This document shows, one piece after another, positions 43,069 to 53,191 of a stretch of 64,000 bases of DNA; within the stretch, counting starts at the first letter, position 1, and the number at the start of each line of letters is the position of its first letter. A program made the translations under genes and the position numbers. This DNA comes from Leptolyngbya sp. SIOISBB. Its GTDB lineage: Bacteria > Cyanobacteriota > Cyanobacteriia > Phormidesmidales > Phormidesmidaceae. Under the pieces are notes generated by a model. The model was not told the DNA's origin and searched no databases. It saw nothing but the letters and a program-made list of their open reading frames with translations. The stretch covers positions 806,001 to 870,000 of the forward strand of contig JAAHII010000001.1 in assembly GCA_010671905.1 (NCBI GenBank), written 5' to 3'.

Positions 43069-43560
43069 GTGATTAAGTCTCGTTGTCCGGTGCCGCCGGA
43101 ACAGTTACCCATCAACCAGTACGAAGATATGCGCGACTCCTGGTTTTACGCTTGGGGCAGCCGAGGTTGGGCTGGTTACGTGAAGCCCATCGTGATTTTG
43201 TGGGTGGTGAGTTGGCTGGTCACTGGGCCAATGGTTGGTGCCAGCTATGCCCCAGGGCGGTATCCGCTACCGTTTGGGTTGCTCGCCACAGCGGGGGCGT
43301 TGATTTTGCCCGCCCTAACGTTGATGCAACTTTATGTGGGCTGGCTCCATGTGGGTCAGCGTTTACAGCAAGCAGCAGTGCCCTACGAAGAGTCCGGTTG
43401 GTACGACGGGCACGTTTGGCCCAAGCCAGAAGACGTGCTGAACCGCGATCGCCTGATTATGGACTACCAAGTCAAACCGATCTTGCAGAGAGTGCGTAAT
43501 ACCTTGGCCCTGCTGCTAGGGATTGGAGTAGCATTAGTCATGGTTTGGAAAGTTCTGTAA
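43069..43560 (+). CDS. CGLD27 (DUF1230) family membrane protein
   Basis: The 163-residue protein matches CGLD27, conserved in the green lineage and diatoms. It has CPVPPEQLPINQYEDMRDSW near the N-terminus and two to three membrane helices (about 40-58, 70-92 and 145-162). Plant and algal members are thylakoid proteins linked by earlier work to iron limitation or photo-oxidative stress; the molecular role is unknown. The start is GTG 43069. The ribosome-binding site is weak. Confidence 0.85.
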   Translation: MIKSRCPVPPEQLPINQYEDMRDSWFYAWGSRGWAGYVKPIVILWVVSWLVTGPMVGASYAPGRYPLPFGLLATAGALILPALTLMQLYVGWLHVGQRLQQAAVPYEESGWYDGHVWPKPEDVLNRDRLIMDYQVKPILQRVRNTLALLLGIGVALVMVWKVL

Positions 43561-43600
43561 TCCGTTGCACTTATGACCTCCGTATGTCAGAGTCTTAGCC

Positions 43601-44554
43601 ATGACTAGGGCTAAACGTTATCAATCTCCTGAACTCGAAGTGCAGCTGCTCCGAGAAGGCATTATCGAGTCGGTGCATGTCGGTCATGCCGTAGTCTGCG
43701 ATAGTCGAGGCCGCATGTTATCCGTGGCGGGCGATGCCGAGACGGCAACCTTTATCCGCTCTTCTTTAAAGCCCTTTCAGGCACTGGCCGTGGCCGCCGC
43801 CGGTACGCTAGAGCGGTATGGGCTAGATGATCGGGATCTGGCGATTATGTGTGCCTCCCATCGAGGTCGGATCGAGCAGGTCCGCCAAGCGTTTCATATT
43901 CTATGGAAGGCTGAGTTAGAGCCGAATCAGCTGCAATGTCCCATCCCAGAAGGCAAAAAAAGCCCTTTAGAACATAATTGTTCCGGCAAGCACGCGGGCA
44001 TGCTGGCCCTGTGTCAACAGCGCAATTGGCCCTTAGAAAGTTATCTGCATCGTAATCACCCCCTCCAGCTGTTTATCTTGAATACGATGGCAGAGTTACT
44101 GGGCATGCCAGCCGATGAGTTTATTGGTGCCCATGACGACTGTGGGGCGCCAACCTATCTCATGCCGCTGCGCCAGATGGCCGTCCTGTTCGCAAAGTTA
44201 GCCTCTGGCGACAACTTAGAGATGGAGCGCATTGTGCGAGCCATGACCCATCACCCAGACTTAGTGGCGGGGCCAGAGGCCTTTGACACTCAGCTGATGC
44301 AACTAACCGAGGGCGCGTTAGTCAGTAAATCTGGGGCAGAAGGGATCCAATGTATTGGCCGCGTGGGCCAGGGCATGGGGCTCGCCATCAAAGTTCGCGA
44401 TGGCGCCAAACGTGCCAAGTCAGCGGTGGCGGTGCATTTGCTCAAGCAGCTTGGTTGGGTCTCACCCGATGTCGCGGAACAACTCGCCGAAAGCTATATG
44501 ATGCTGAGTCCGTACAAGCGGTTAGATGTACAGGGCGATCTCGATTTGATGTAG
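43601..44554 (+). CDS. Asparaginase, Rhizobium type II family
   Basis: The 317-residue protein belongs to the asparaginase family typified by Rhizobium etli AnsA, unrelated in sequence to E. coli AnsA/AnsB. Landmarks are LLREGIIESVHVGHAVVCDS, FIRSSLKPFQALAV, EHNCSGKHAGMLALC and DDCGAPTYLMPL. It should hydrolyse L-asparagine to aspartate and ammonia in the cytoplasm. It lies 40 nt after CGLD27 and may be co-transcribed. An amino-acid symporter gene follows about 200 nt later. Confidence 0.88.
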   Translation: MTRAKRYQSPELEVQLLREGIIESVHVGHAVVCDSRGRMLSVAGDAETATFIRSSLKPFQALAVAAAGTLERYGLDDRDLAIMCASHRGRIEQVRQAFHILWKAELEPNQLQCPIPEGKKSPLEHNCSGKHAGMLALCQQRNWPLESYLHRNHPLQLFILNTMAELLGMPADEFIGAHDDCGAPTYLMPLRQMAVLFAKLASGDNLEMERIVRAMTHHPDLVAGPEAFDTQLMQLTEGALVSKSGAEGIQCIGRVGQGMGLAIKVRDGAKRAKSAVAVHLLKQLGWVSPDVAEQLAESYMMLSPYKRLDVQGDLDLM

Positions 44555-44762
44555 GCGACGTCCAGTCACCTTAATCAAGCGCACCAGAGTATGAAGGTCT
44601 CGTACAAACTCTGTCTTGATAACCAGTGAAGTTTCTACAAGGCCGACTGACTTATCTACTGATATAGAGGTACCCATCTCAATTAGCTGGCTGAGTCCGC
44701 CTGTTACTGGAAATGAGCGCCCTCACTCTCTATAAACTCAGGTCGCTGTTGCGGAGATATTC

Positions 44763-46229
44763 TTGTTAAATTCGTCAACGTTGAATTTTACCCGCGCCCT
44801 AGATGCGATCATCAATGGCTTTGATCAGGCTTTAAACGCCAGCGTCAATCTTTTAGAAAGCACGCTCTTTTTTAGCCTCGGTGGCTTGCCCGTCATTATC
44901 CTTTGGTTACTGGTGGGGGCGACCTATTTCACCCTTCGGATGGGGTTGATCAATATTCGGGCCTTTAAGCACGCGATCGCGGTGGCTTTGGGACGCTATG
45001 ACGATCCGGATGAGCCCGGAGAGGTCAGTCATTTTCAAGCCATTGCGACGGCGCTCTCGGCGACTGTAGGACTAGGGAATATCGCCGGGGTGGCGATCGG
45101 CATTCAACTCGGGGGACCGGGAGCCGTCGTGTGGATGACCCTGGCAGGCTTTTTGGGCATGTCTAGTAAATTTGTCGAATGCACCCTCGCCCAGCAATAT
45201 CGCACGATCCGAGCCGATGGAACAGTCGCAGGTGGGCCGATGTACTACCTATCGCAAGGGCTCGACAAGTTGAGTCTTAAACCCTTGGGACAGGCTCTGG
45301 CATTTGGGTTCGCTCTGCTGTGTGCGGTTGGAGCGTTGGGGGCGGGCAATATGTTTCAGGCAAGTCAGACGCAGTCTGCGATCGCCCAATGGGTGCCTTT
45401 GATTGATCGGTATCCCTGGGTTTATGGGTTGATACTGATGGCTTTAGTTGGCCTCGTGATCATTGGTGGGATCCAACGCATTGGCACGGTCGCGGGAACG
45501 ATTGTACCGACGATGGCGGGACTGTATGTGCTCTCCGGTCTGTGGGTGATTTTGGTGAATTTACCTGCGGTGCCGGGGGCGATCGCCCTAATTACCCGCG
45601 AAGCTTTCAATCCGCAAGCGATTGAGGGGGGCATGGTAGCCGTAATGGTGCAGGGGTTGCGTCGGGGTTTATTTTCCAACTCAGCCGGGGTCGGATCAGC
45701 CGCGATTGCGCACGCTGCCACTCGCACTAAAGAGCCTGTGCGCGAGGGCATTGTGTCGTCATTAGAACCCTTTATTGACACCATTGTGATTTGCAATATT
45801 ACCGCGCTGGTGTGCGTCGTGACGAATGCCTATCAAACTGTGCCAGCGTCGGCTTTGGGCTTTGAACTCGTCGCGATCGCGTTTGGTCAAGCCGTGTCTG
45901 GCTTTTCGCTAATGTTGACGGGGGCCGTGTGTCTGTTCGCCTTTTCGACGATTATCTCGTGGGCTTACTACGGCGAGCAGTGCTGGCGTTATCTCACCGG
46001 TGATCGCTGGCCGCTGGCATATCGGCTAGTGTACGTGGCCGCGACCTTTGTGGGTACGGTAACTCAACCCAGTGCGGTGCTAGCGTTTAGCGACATGATG
46101 CTGTTTGCGATCGCCGTGCCCAATTTGCTGGGTTGTCTATTACTCTCCAATCAGGTGGCAATAGCGCTTAAAGACTACTGGCAGCGTCTCAACGCTGGCA
46201 AGATGCCAATTCATAGCATCAAAATCTAG
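44763..46229 (+). CDS. Sodium:alanine/glycine symporter (AGCS family)
   Basis: The 488-residue membrane protein has about 11 helices and the AGCS signatures ATALSATVGLGNIAGVAIGI and GPGAVVWMTLAGFLGMSSKF, then PMYYLSQGL and NSAGVGSAAIAHAAT. It imports alanine or glycine with Na+. The start is TTG 44763, supported by GGAG at 44753-44756 with 6-nt spacing; no ATG is well placed. Its position after an asparaginase suggests amino-acid scavenging, though they are separated by a likely promoter. Confidence 0.9.
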   Translation: MLNSSTLNFTRALDAIINGFDQALNASVNLLESTLFFSLGGLPVIILWLLVGATYFTLRMGLINIRAFKHAIAVALGRYDDPDEPGEVSHFQAIATALSATVGLGNIAGVAIGIQLGGPGAVVWMTLAGFLGMSSKFVECTLAQQYRTIRADGTVAGGPMYYLSQGLDKLSLKPLGQALAFGFALLCAVGALGAGNMFQASQTQSAIAQWVPLIDRYPWVYGLILMALVGLVIIGGIQRIGTVAGTIVPTMAGLYVLSGLWVILVNLPAVPGAIALITREAFNPQAIEGGMVAVMVQGLRRGLFSNSAGVGSAAIAHAATRTKEPVREGIVSSLEPFIDTIVICNITALVCVVTNAYQTVPASALGFELVAIAFGQAVSGFSLMLTGAVCLFAFSTIISWAYYGEQCWRYLTGDRWPLAYRLVYVAATFVGTVTQPSAVLAFSDMMLFAIAVPNLLGCLLLSNQVAIALKDYWQRLNAGKMPIHSIKI

Positions 46230-46306
46230 CCAGGTACATTGAGGCCCCGACTTAGACAAACCGCAACGAGCGATCGGCAATACTGTTCGGGCTAATCGTC
46301 CCCCAA

Positions 46307-46350
46307 TTTCTATGGAGTAATCCATCTTTTTCTATGGAGTAATCCATCTT
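46307..46350. repeat. Perfect tandem duplication of 22 bp
   Basis: The unit TTTCTATGGAGTAATCCATC plus TT is repeated exactly at 46307-46328 and 46329-46350. Each unit contains an ATGGA-GTAA-TCCAT hairpin. The same period (22 bp) and hairpin-in-unit pattern occurs at 28865-28908, with different sequence. Confidence 0.7.
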
Positions 46351-46400
46351 TTTTGAGTCGCTGTTGGGTAACTTAATCGAAAGGGCATCCTTATAAATTC

Positions 46401-46468
46401 CCTGTCGAACTCACCTCGCCTTTCCATACAAATGGATAAAGCGAGTTATTTCATTTCATTTCGACAGG
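46401..46468. repeat. Long imperfect palindrome
   Basis: Three nested stems share one axis: CCTGTCGAA (46401-46409) with TTCGACAGG (46460-46468), CTCGC (46415-46419) with GCGAG (46441-46445), and CCAT (46424-46427) with ATGG (46432-46435). It could be an RNA hairpin or a small mobile repeat. The flanking sequence to 46694 is AT-rich and gene-free. Confidence 0.55.
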
Positions 46469-46694
46469 TTTAGTTGAAATCATAAAACTTAGTAATCTCT
46501 AACAAATGTTTTAGATATTTTAGATTTAGATAATGTGAGATTTATCCTTTATCTAAGAGTTCGTAGCTGGCAAGCTATATTCGCTCTCGCATGTATCTGA
46601 CAACTACGACAACTACGTTTGATTGACCGGTAGCAGCGTTTAGGTGCTGCATAAATCTTGTTGCATGAATCAATGAATATTGCTAACGGAATAT

Positions 46695-49600
46695 ATGTCA
46701 GGCCAAACATCCCCCGATCAACAACGCGATCATTGGGATCGCGTCTGCTTAAACCAACTGCAAACTTTACTGTTAAATGCGATTAATCAGGCGGTCATTG
46801 CTACCGATACGGAAGGCCGTATCCGATTTTGGAATCGGGCTGCTGAAAATCTTTATGGATGGTCTCAGCATGAAGTCTTAGGTAAAGCAATTGTGACCGT
46901 GCAGCCGGCTTTTAGCGTTCGCCAGCAATTTGCGGTGATGCTAGCCAGTCTGCAAAAGGGGCAAGTTTGGTCAGGAGAGTTCCTCGTTCGCGATCGCCAT
47001 GACCGAGAGTTCACGGCCTTAATCAAAAATGCCCCGGTATACGGTGCCGCAGGCAACTTTGCCGGCATGGTGGGCATCTCTTCGGATATTAGTGAGTTAA
47101 AGGCGACTCAAACTCAACTCGTGCATCAAACTCAACAAGCAGAAGCGTTGAGCCGAGTCATTGATGCCATTCATCAATCCTTAGACTTAGACACCATCTT
47201 TTCGGTCTCGGCATCACACATCGCCGAGCTTTTGAATGCCCAAGTCAGCATTGTGCAGTATTTACCAGAACAACACTGTTGGATGCATCGCATCGTTTTC
47301 AATGCCGATCATGAACCCGCCATGAAAAACAAGGACCTGATTCCCGATCAGGACAATCCCTTTGCCGAACGGTTAAAGCAACTGGAAGTTATCCAAGTCA
47401 ACGATACTCGTACGATCGAAGATCCCGTTAATCGCCAACTAGCCAAAACCGATTCGGGGGCCTGGTTATTAACGCCAATTAGCCTGGGCGGACAGGTTTG
47501 GGGCAGTTTAACCCTTGCGCGACTGCATCAATATGTCGATTGGTCAACCGAAGACATTGACTTAGCCAAACGGGTGGCAGCCCAACTCGCGATCGCAATT
47601 GACAAAGCAGAAACCTATCAACAACTCCAGCAAGAGTTAGGCCTTCGGCAGGCTAACGAAGAACGCCTACGACAATACGAACATATCTTTGCCGCCACCC
47701 AAGACGCCATGGCCCTGTTGAGCCGCGACTACATCTATAAGGTGGTGAATCAGGTCTATCTTGATTGGAATGGTAAATCCCGTGCCGACATTGTCGGGTG
47801 CTCAGTTGCGGAACTCCTCGGAGAAGCGACTTTTCAGCAGGTGATAAAGCCCCGGTTCGACAAGTGTTTACGTGGGGCAGTCGTGCGATATAGCCAGTGG
47901 TTTACCTATCCAGATGGCGATCGTCGCTTTGTTCATGTTACTTACGCCCCCCTTTATCAACGATAGTGGCGAAATTTGTGGGGTCGTGGCGACGTCGCGC
48001 GAGGTGACCGACCTACAGCTAGCCCAAGAGACCTTACATCGTCAGGCCCACCAAGAGCGGGCCATCAACGACCTGATTAAGCTAATGCGTCAGTCTTTTG
48101 AGATGGACGCGATTTTTCCCCTGGCCTTAAAAGATATCTGCAAACTGCTAGAAGCTGACCACGGAGTGATTGCCCGATACGAAGCCACTGAGCAATGTTG
48201 GTACCACATTGCAGAACAACGAACGAATGACACCTTGTCCTCCTGTTTAGGTTTGCGGCTGCCCGATGTGGATAATCCGGTAGCGGCGGCCCTCAAGCAA
48301 GGCCAAATAATTTGCATTGACAACAAAACGACGCTGATTGACCCCACCTACCGACAACTTGTCCAACTATTGCCAGGGGCATGGCTGATTGTACCTTTGC
48401 AGATCAACGGTCAGATTTGGGGCAGCTTGATCTTGCGCCGGTTAACGCCCATCTGGGCACCAGAAGTGTTAGGACTCAGCCTCCGCATTGCCGATCAATT
48501 AGCGATCGGGATTCATCAAGCCGAACTGTTTCAAGCAGCCCATGCCGAACTCAAGAAACGCCAAGCTACTGAACAGGCCCTACGAGACCAAGAGTCGTTT
48601 TTTAAGTCGCTGTACGAGCAAGCCACCCTGGGGATTGCCTTTTGTCAATCTGATGGCCAGATCTTGCAGGCTAATGCCAGGTACTGCGCCATTACAGGCT
48701 ATAGCGAACCGGAACTGAAGTCGATGTCGCTCAATCAACTCATTTACCTTGATGATCGAAGTTTGCACCAAGATCTGCTGTTAAGAATCAGCCGTTACGA
48801 GCAATCAGCATTCAGTGTCGATGAGCGCTACCTACGTCGCGATCAGACGATCCTTTGGGTGCATTCAACAGCCTCCGCCATTCGCGATGAGCGAGGTAAA
48901 TTCGAGGTGCTGGCCGTCATCATTCAAGATATTAGCGTTCGCAAACAACTGGAGGCCGAACGGCAGCAGGCAGAAGCTCAGCTCCGTCACAATGCCTTGC
49001 ATGATGCCTTGACCCAACTCCCTAATCGCAACCTCTTGATGACTCAGCTAAAACGAGCTTTAGAACGGGTGCAGCGCCCGCCTCATCAGGAATTTGCCGT
49101 TCTGTTTCTCGACCTTGACCGCTTTAAGTTAGTCAATGACTCCCTAGGGCATTTAGTGGGCGACCAATTGTTGACCATTGTGGCCCAAACTCTCAGTCAG
49201 ATGGTGCGCCCAGGTGATTTGGTTGCTCGTCTGGGGGGGGATGAATTCGTCATCTTGTTGGAAGCTGTGAACGATACTTCAGAGGTGTTGTCAGTAGCTA
49301 ACCGGCTACTAAATGCTTTGCGACGCCCGTTTCTAGTGGCTCAGCGAGAGGTGCTGACCACGGCGAGCATCGGCATTGTCATCGGGTCCCTAGCCTACCG
49401 CAGCGCTACAGAGCTTTTGCGGGATGCTGATCTCGCAATGTACCGAGCGAAGGCCAACGGCAAAAATGGCTATGCCATGTTTGACCCAGTCTTACATGCG
49501 CAAGTCACTGACCGACTGCAACTGGAGCAAGATCTCCGACGGGCGATCGCGGAGCAGCAATTAGAGCTGTATTACCAACCCATCGTCAACCTGAGCAATG

Positions 49601-50331
49601 GGGCGATTTTTGGTCTAGAAGCGCTGTCCCGCTGGCACCACCCGCATCGAGGTCTCATTGCTCCCAGTGACTTTATCCCCATCGCCGAAGAAACCGGACT
49701 CATTGTGGAGATCGATCAGTGGGCGATTCAAACCGCGTGTCATCAAGTTAAACAATGGCAACGGCGCTATCCGGCAGTTCGCAATCTCAAGGTCAGTGTG
49801 AATCTATCCGCCCAAGATCTGCAAGTGCCCAACATTGTGACCAACATCAGCCAGGAACTAGCGGCGTCTGGGCTGGCGGGGCAGTATCTCGTTTTAGAAA
49901 TTACCGAAAGCCTGTTGATTGAAGACACGCCGCAGCTATCGCAATTGATTGCCCAAATTAAAGAATTATCAGTGCAGCTAGCCGTTGACGATTTTGGCAC
50001 CGGCTATTCGTCGCTGAGTTACTTACATCGCTTTCCTTTCAATGCCTTAAAAATTGACCAAGCGTTCACCTCCAACCTGCAGTTGGCCGACGTCAATCGG
50101 GAGATTGTCGAAACCATTGTGGCGTTAGGCGATCGCTTAGGCATGGTCGCGATCGCCGAAGGAGGAGAAACCCTGGAACAGCTAGAGCATCTGCGCCAAG
50201 TCGGTTGTGAGTATAGCCAGGGCTTTTACTTCAGTGAGCCCTTACCGGGTTGGAAGCTAGAACCCTTACTAGAAACTGCTTATCCTTTTACTCACAAGGT
50301 GCCGATATCTATCCCCCCACAGGCTTCTTAA
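46695..50331 (+). pseudogene. PAS-GAF-PAS-GAF-PAS-GGDEF-EAL c-di-GMP protein split by one extra base
   Basis: Frames 46695-47966 and 47872-50331 form one protein of about 1210 residues. Order: PAS (about 20-140), GAF, PAS, then after the break GAF, PAS, GGDEF and EAL. The cyclase site RLGGDEFVILLE is intact, and an inhibitory RxxD (RPGD) lies five residues upstream. The phosphodiesterase motifs GLEALSRWHHPHRG and DDFGTGYSSLSYL are also intact, so both activities are possible. The break is a run of six C (47947-47952); five C would restore VTYAPFINDSGEICG. It is an artefact or a real lesion. The start is ATG 46695. Confidence 0.85.
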
Positions 50332-50526
50332 GCTGTGCCAAAAATTCCAGGATGATTGTCCCACTGCTAAACTCGCATCAGTGTCGGCAATGCCTGCGCC
50401 AACGCCTCGAATCAAAACGCCGAATCAGCCCTCTGGATCGGCCCTAAAAGTGCCGTCACTGAGTCACTGAAACTGGTCATCACGTTGAGTAGGCAGCAGT
50501 GCTACAGGTTCTCAGAGATAAGTCTA

Positions 50527-51078
50527 TCAAGCCAGCAACTGATCCTTGGCCAGTAAGTAACTAGCAATCGATTTAGCGTCTACGCCTTCGCCGTTAATCA
50601 CAGCCTGTTCAAATTCTTCGGCGGTCAGATACACGACCTCAATGTCCTCATCTGCATCTCCAGCGGGTGGCTGTTCGATTTTTTCTAAATCAGTGGCTAG
50701 AAAGGCATAAATAAATTCGTCGGAATAGCCAGGGGCTAAGGGAAAATTGCCCAGCGAATGCCAGCTGTTGGCCTGGTAACCCACTTCTTCTTGAATTTCT
50801 CGCTGAATAGTTTGTAGAGGGGTTTCATCAGGTTCTACTGTGCCAGCAGGAAACTCTAGCAGTCGCCCTTGCACGGCAAAGCGATATTGGCGCACCAAAA
50901 CCAGCTTGCCATCTGCCGTTACTGGGATCGCTAACGCCCCGCCTGGATGACGAATACATTCCCATTCGCCTTCGGCCTTATTAGGCAAGCGAAGACTGTT
51001 AATTTCAAAGTTGAATTTACGACCTTTAATCAGCAGGCGTTGCTTCAGCAGTTGTGGCGGTTCGTTACCAAGAGGCAT
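50527..51078 (-). CDS. Nudix hydrolase, ADP-ribose pyrophosphatase-like
   Basis: The 183-residue protein has a perfect Nudix box, G-x5-E-x7-RE-x-x-EE-x-G, in the segment running from GTVEPDETP to REIQEEVGY. An ADP-ribose-type loop (LAPGYSDEFIYAFLATDL) follows. It probably cleaves ADP-ribose or a related nucleoside diphosphate. folK lies 87 nt upstream on the same strand, so they may form an operon. ATG 51078 gives a normal length. Confidence 0.88.
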   Translation of the reverse strand: MPLGNEPPQLLKQRLLIKGRKFNFEINSLRLPNKAEGEWECIRHPGGALAIPVTADGKLVLVRQYRFAVQGRLLEFPAGTVEPDETPLQTIQREIQEEVGYQANSWHSLGNFPLAPGYSDEFIYAFLATDLEKIEQPPAGDADEDIEVVYLTAEEFEQAVINGEGVDAKSIASYLLAKDQLLA

Positions 51079-51164
51079 ATAGGTTGATTCAAGCTAAGAC
51101 AACAGGCAGCAAAGGAAATGGCATGCTGCCATAAGTGGTGAGGATTAGCCTACCATATTCCCTT

Positions 51165-51680
51165 CTAGGGAGCTTTTAGCCAGGATTGTGCATCGGTGAG
51201 TCGGGTAATGCCGTCATCCGAAAGGGTGGCCCGAATATCGGCGATCGCCTGTCCCGATAAAGGATTGCACCATTGAGGCGCAATTTCAGCAAGGGGCACT
51301 AAGACAAACGCCCGTTCCCACATGCGGGGGTGAGGTAATTCTAAAATGGGGGTCTTGAGTTGCTGTTCACCCACTAGCAGTAAGTCTAAGTCCAACAAGC
51401 GGGCACCCCAACGCTCGCGCCGTACCCGCCCAAACTCAGTTTCAACCAAAAGCAAGAGCCGGAGTAGCGATTCGGGGCTGAGGTCGCTCTTGAGCAGCGC
51501 ACAAGCATTCAAGATGTCAGGCTGTGGCGGTCCCCCCACCGGGGCAGTTTGATAAACACTGGAGACCTGGGTCACAGCAACATTAGAGTGCTGATCCAGG
51601 GTCGCGATCGCGCCTCGCAAAATGGCCAGAGAATCTCCCAAATTGCTGCCTAGCGCGATCGCGCAACGATTAACGGCCAT
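51165..51680 (-). CDS. folK: 2-amino-4-hydroxy-6-hydroxymethyldihydropteridine diphosphokinase
   Basis: HPPK (FolK) transfers pyrophosphate from ATP to 6-hydroxymethyldihydropterin in folate synthesis. The 171-residue protein has the opening IALGSNLGDS and SSVYQTAPVGGPPQPDILNA. The catalytic RRERWGARLLDLDLLL and HPRMWERAFVLVPLAEIAP are both present. ATG 51680 is preferred over a TTG at 51692. With the cyclo-ligase at 13232 this window encodes two folate steps, but they are far apart. Confidence 0.92.
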   Translation of the reverse strand: MAVNRCAIALGSNLGDSLAILRGAIATLDQHSNVAVTQVSSVYQTAPVGGPPQPDILNACALLKSDLSPESLLRLLLLVETEFGRVRRERWGARLLDLDLLLVGEQQLKTPILELPHPRMWERAFVLVPLAEIAPQWCNPLSGQAIADIRATLSDDGITRLTDAQSWLKAP

Positions 51681-51898
51681 GTCAACCGACAAGAGTCAAA
51701 TACGAAATGTGTACCTCAAGCTTAGGCGATCTCGATCACGCAAAACTAGCGGTACTGACTCAAAAGCCCCTGACTGCAGCCAGCAGAAACGCCAAAGGCA
51801 AGGAGCCTCAGCCCCTTGCCCAAATGGGAGAATATCCCAGATATTGAATCGCCTCTAATTAGCTGCTGAGTCACAGACCAACGCGGAAAGCCGAGCGA

Positions 51899-52303
51899 TC
51901 ACTCAAAAATGAATTCGCTACCTGAGATGGCCCCGTCAGAAGCCGATGGCAAAAACTGTAATGAAGTCGTGTAAGGATTCATGAGGTCTGGGACCCGAAT
52001 GGTGGGATCAGACTGGGTTTGCTCTTCCATTAAATAGTTGTAGGCGTCAAACAGCGCATAGCTATCTTCCATCACAGCTTCTTCAGGGAAACTGCCAACG
52101 CCAAACATCGTGCTGAGTTGACCGCCCAACGAACGATTCTGGTTAAAAGAACCACCGTTGCTAAAGAAGATCTCGTTTGCCGCCTCTGGAATATAAGCTG
52201 AACGAGTCGTGGGCGGCTCATCGGCTTGGGCCGTTGATGCCATCGCAATCGCCGAGACGACAGCTGCAGTTACGGTTAAAGTTCGAACTAAAAACTTGGC
52301 CAT
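51899..52303 (-). CDS. Exported small protein, unknown function
   Basis: From ATG 52303, which has a GAGG ribosome-binding site, the 134-residue product carries a signal peptide (LTVTAAVVSAIAMASTAQA). The mature region is acidic and Phe/Asn-rich, about 105 residues, with no Cys and no recognised domain. It should be periplasmic or outer-membrane associated. It diverges from pyrE. No family is recognised with confidence. Confidence 0.6.
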   Translation of the reverse strand: MAKFLVRTLTVTAAVVSAIAMASTAQADEPPTTRSAYIPEAANEIFFSNGGSFNQNRSLGGQLSTMFGVGSFPEEAVMEDSYALFDAYNYLMEEQTQSDPTIRVPDLMNPYTTSLQFLPSASDGAISGSEFIFE

Positions 52304-52482
52304 CTCGCTTTCCTCACTCCAATAAATCGGCTCTATCAATGTCAGACTGATAGGTTCTAGGTTTGATGAGCATCTTGAGGCGTAAACTATGTTGGGTAAT
52401 TGGTTTAACTAGATACGCCTGTACGCACGTCATTTATAACGCAGTCCATAAAAAATGGCGCACTTTTCTTCACCTTGAATCT

Positions 52483-53100
52483 ATGACTTCGAGCCATCAC
52501 TCTTCTGTTTTAGCCTTGACCACGTTGCCATTGGCAGATTTGCGCGATCGCCTGCTCGATCTTTTTTGCGAAGTTGCTTATAAAGAGGGCGATTTCACGC
52601 TGTCTTCTGGGCAAAAAAGCACCTATTACATCAATGGCAAACAGGTCACACTGCATGCCGCTGGGGGGATGATGGTCGGGCGCTTATTGCTAGAGCGTCT
52701 ACCCGCCGAGGTAAACGCAGTTGCGGGTCTCACGTTAGGGGCTGACCCGATGGTCAGTAGTGTCAGTGTGGTAGGCGCTTACAGCGATCGCCCCATCACG
52801 CCATTGATTGTGCGCAAAGCGGCCAAAGGTCATGGCACCCAGGCCTATATTGAAGGGCCAACCCTGCCCCCTGGAGCCAGCGTGATCGTGTTAGAAGATG
52901 TGGTGACAACCGGGCAGTCTGCCTGGCAGGCCGTTGAACGCTTACGGGGTGCAGGCTACACCGTTGATACCATTTTGGCCTTAGTCGATCGCCAGCAGGG
53001 TGGTACCGAGTTCTATCAATCTCAGGGCTTGAATTTTGAGGCCTTATTTTCAATCGCTGATATTAAATCACACTACGCCCAACGACAAAATCGTCGTTAA
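52483..53100 (+). CDS. pyrE: Orotate phosphoribosyltransferase
   Basis: PyrE joins orotate to PRPP to give OMP in pyrimidine synthesis. From ATG 52483 the 205-residue protein has FTLSSGQKSTYYINGKQVT, GLTLGADPMVSSVSV, KAAKGHGTQAYIEG and the PRPP loop VIVLEDVVTTGQS. The frame is open to 52363, but that would add 40 residues of unlikely sequence. An EamA transporter gene follows about 90 nt later. Confidence 0.92.
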   Translation: MTSSHHSSVLALTTLPLADLRDRLLDLFCEVAYKEGDFTLSSGQKSTYYINGKQVTLHAAGGMMVGRLLLERLPAEVNAVAGLTLGADPMVSSVSVVGAYSDRPITPLIVRKAAKGHGTQAYIEGPTLPPGASVIVLEDVVTTGQSAWQAVERLRGAGYTVDTILALVDRQQGGTEFYQSQGLNFEALFSIADIKSHYAQRQNRR

Positions 53101-53191
53101 AGTCGGCTCGCTATCATGGGTAGCCGCTGCCGGTACTGGTGATGCGCTACCTACCTGGGCAACCGACTGTTGAGTGATTCAGGTGCCCATT

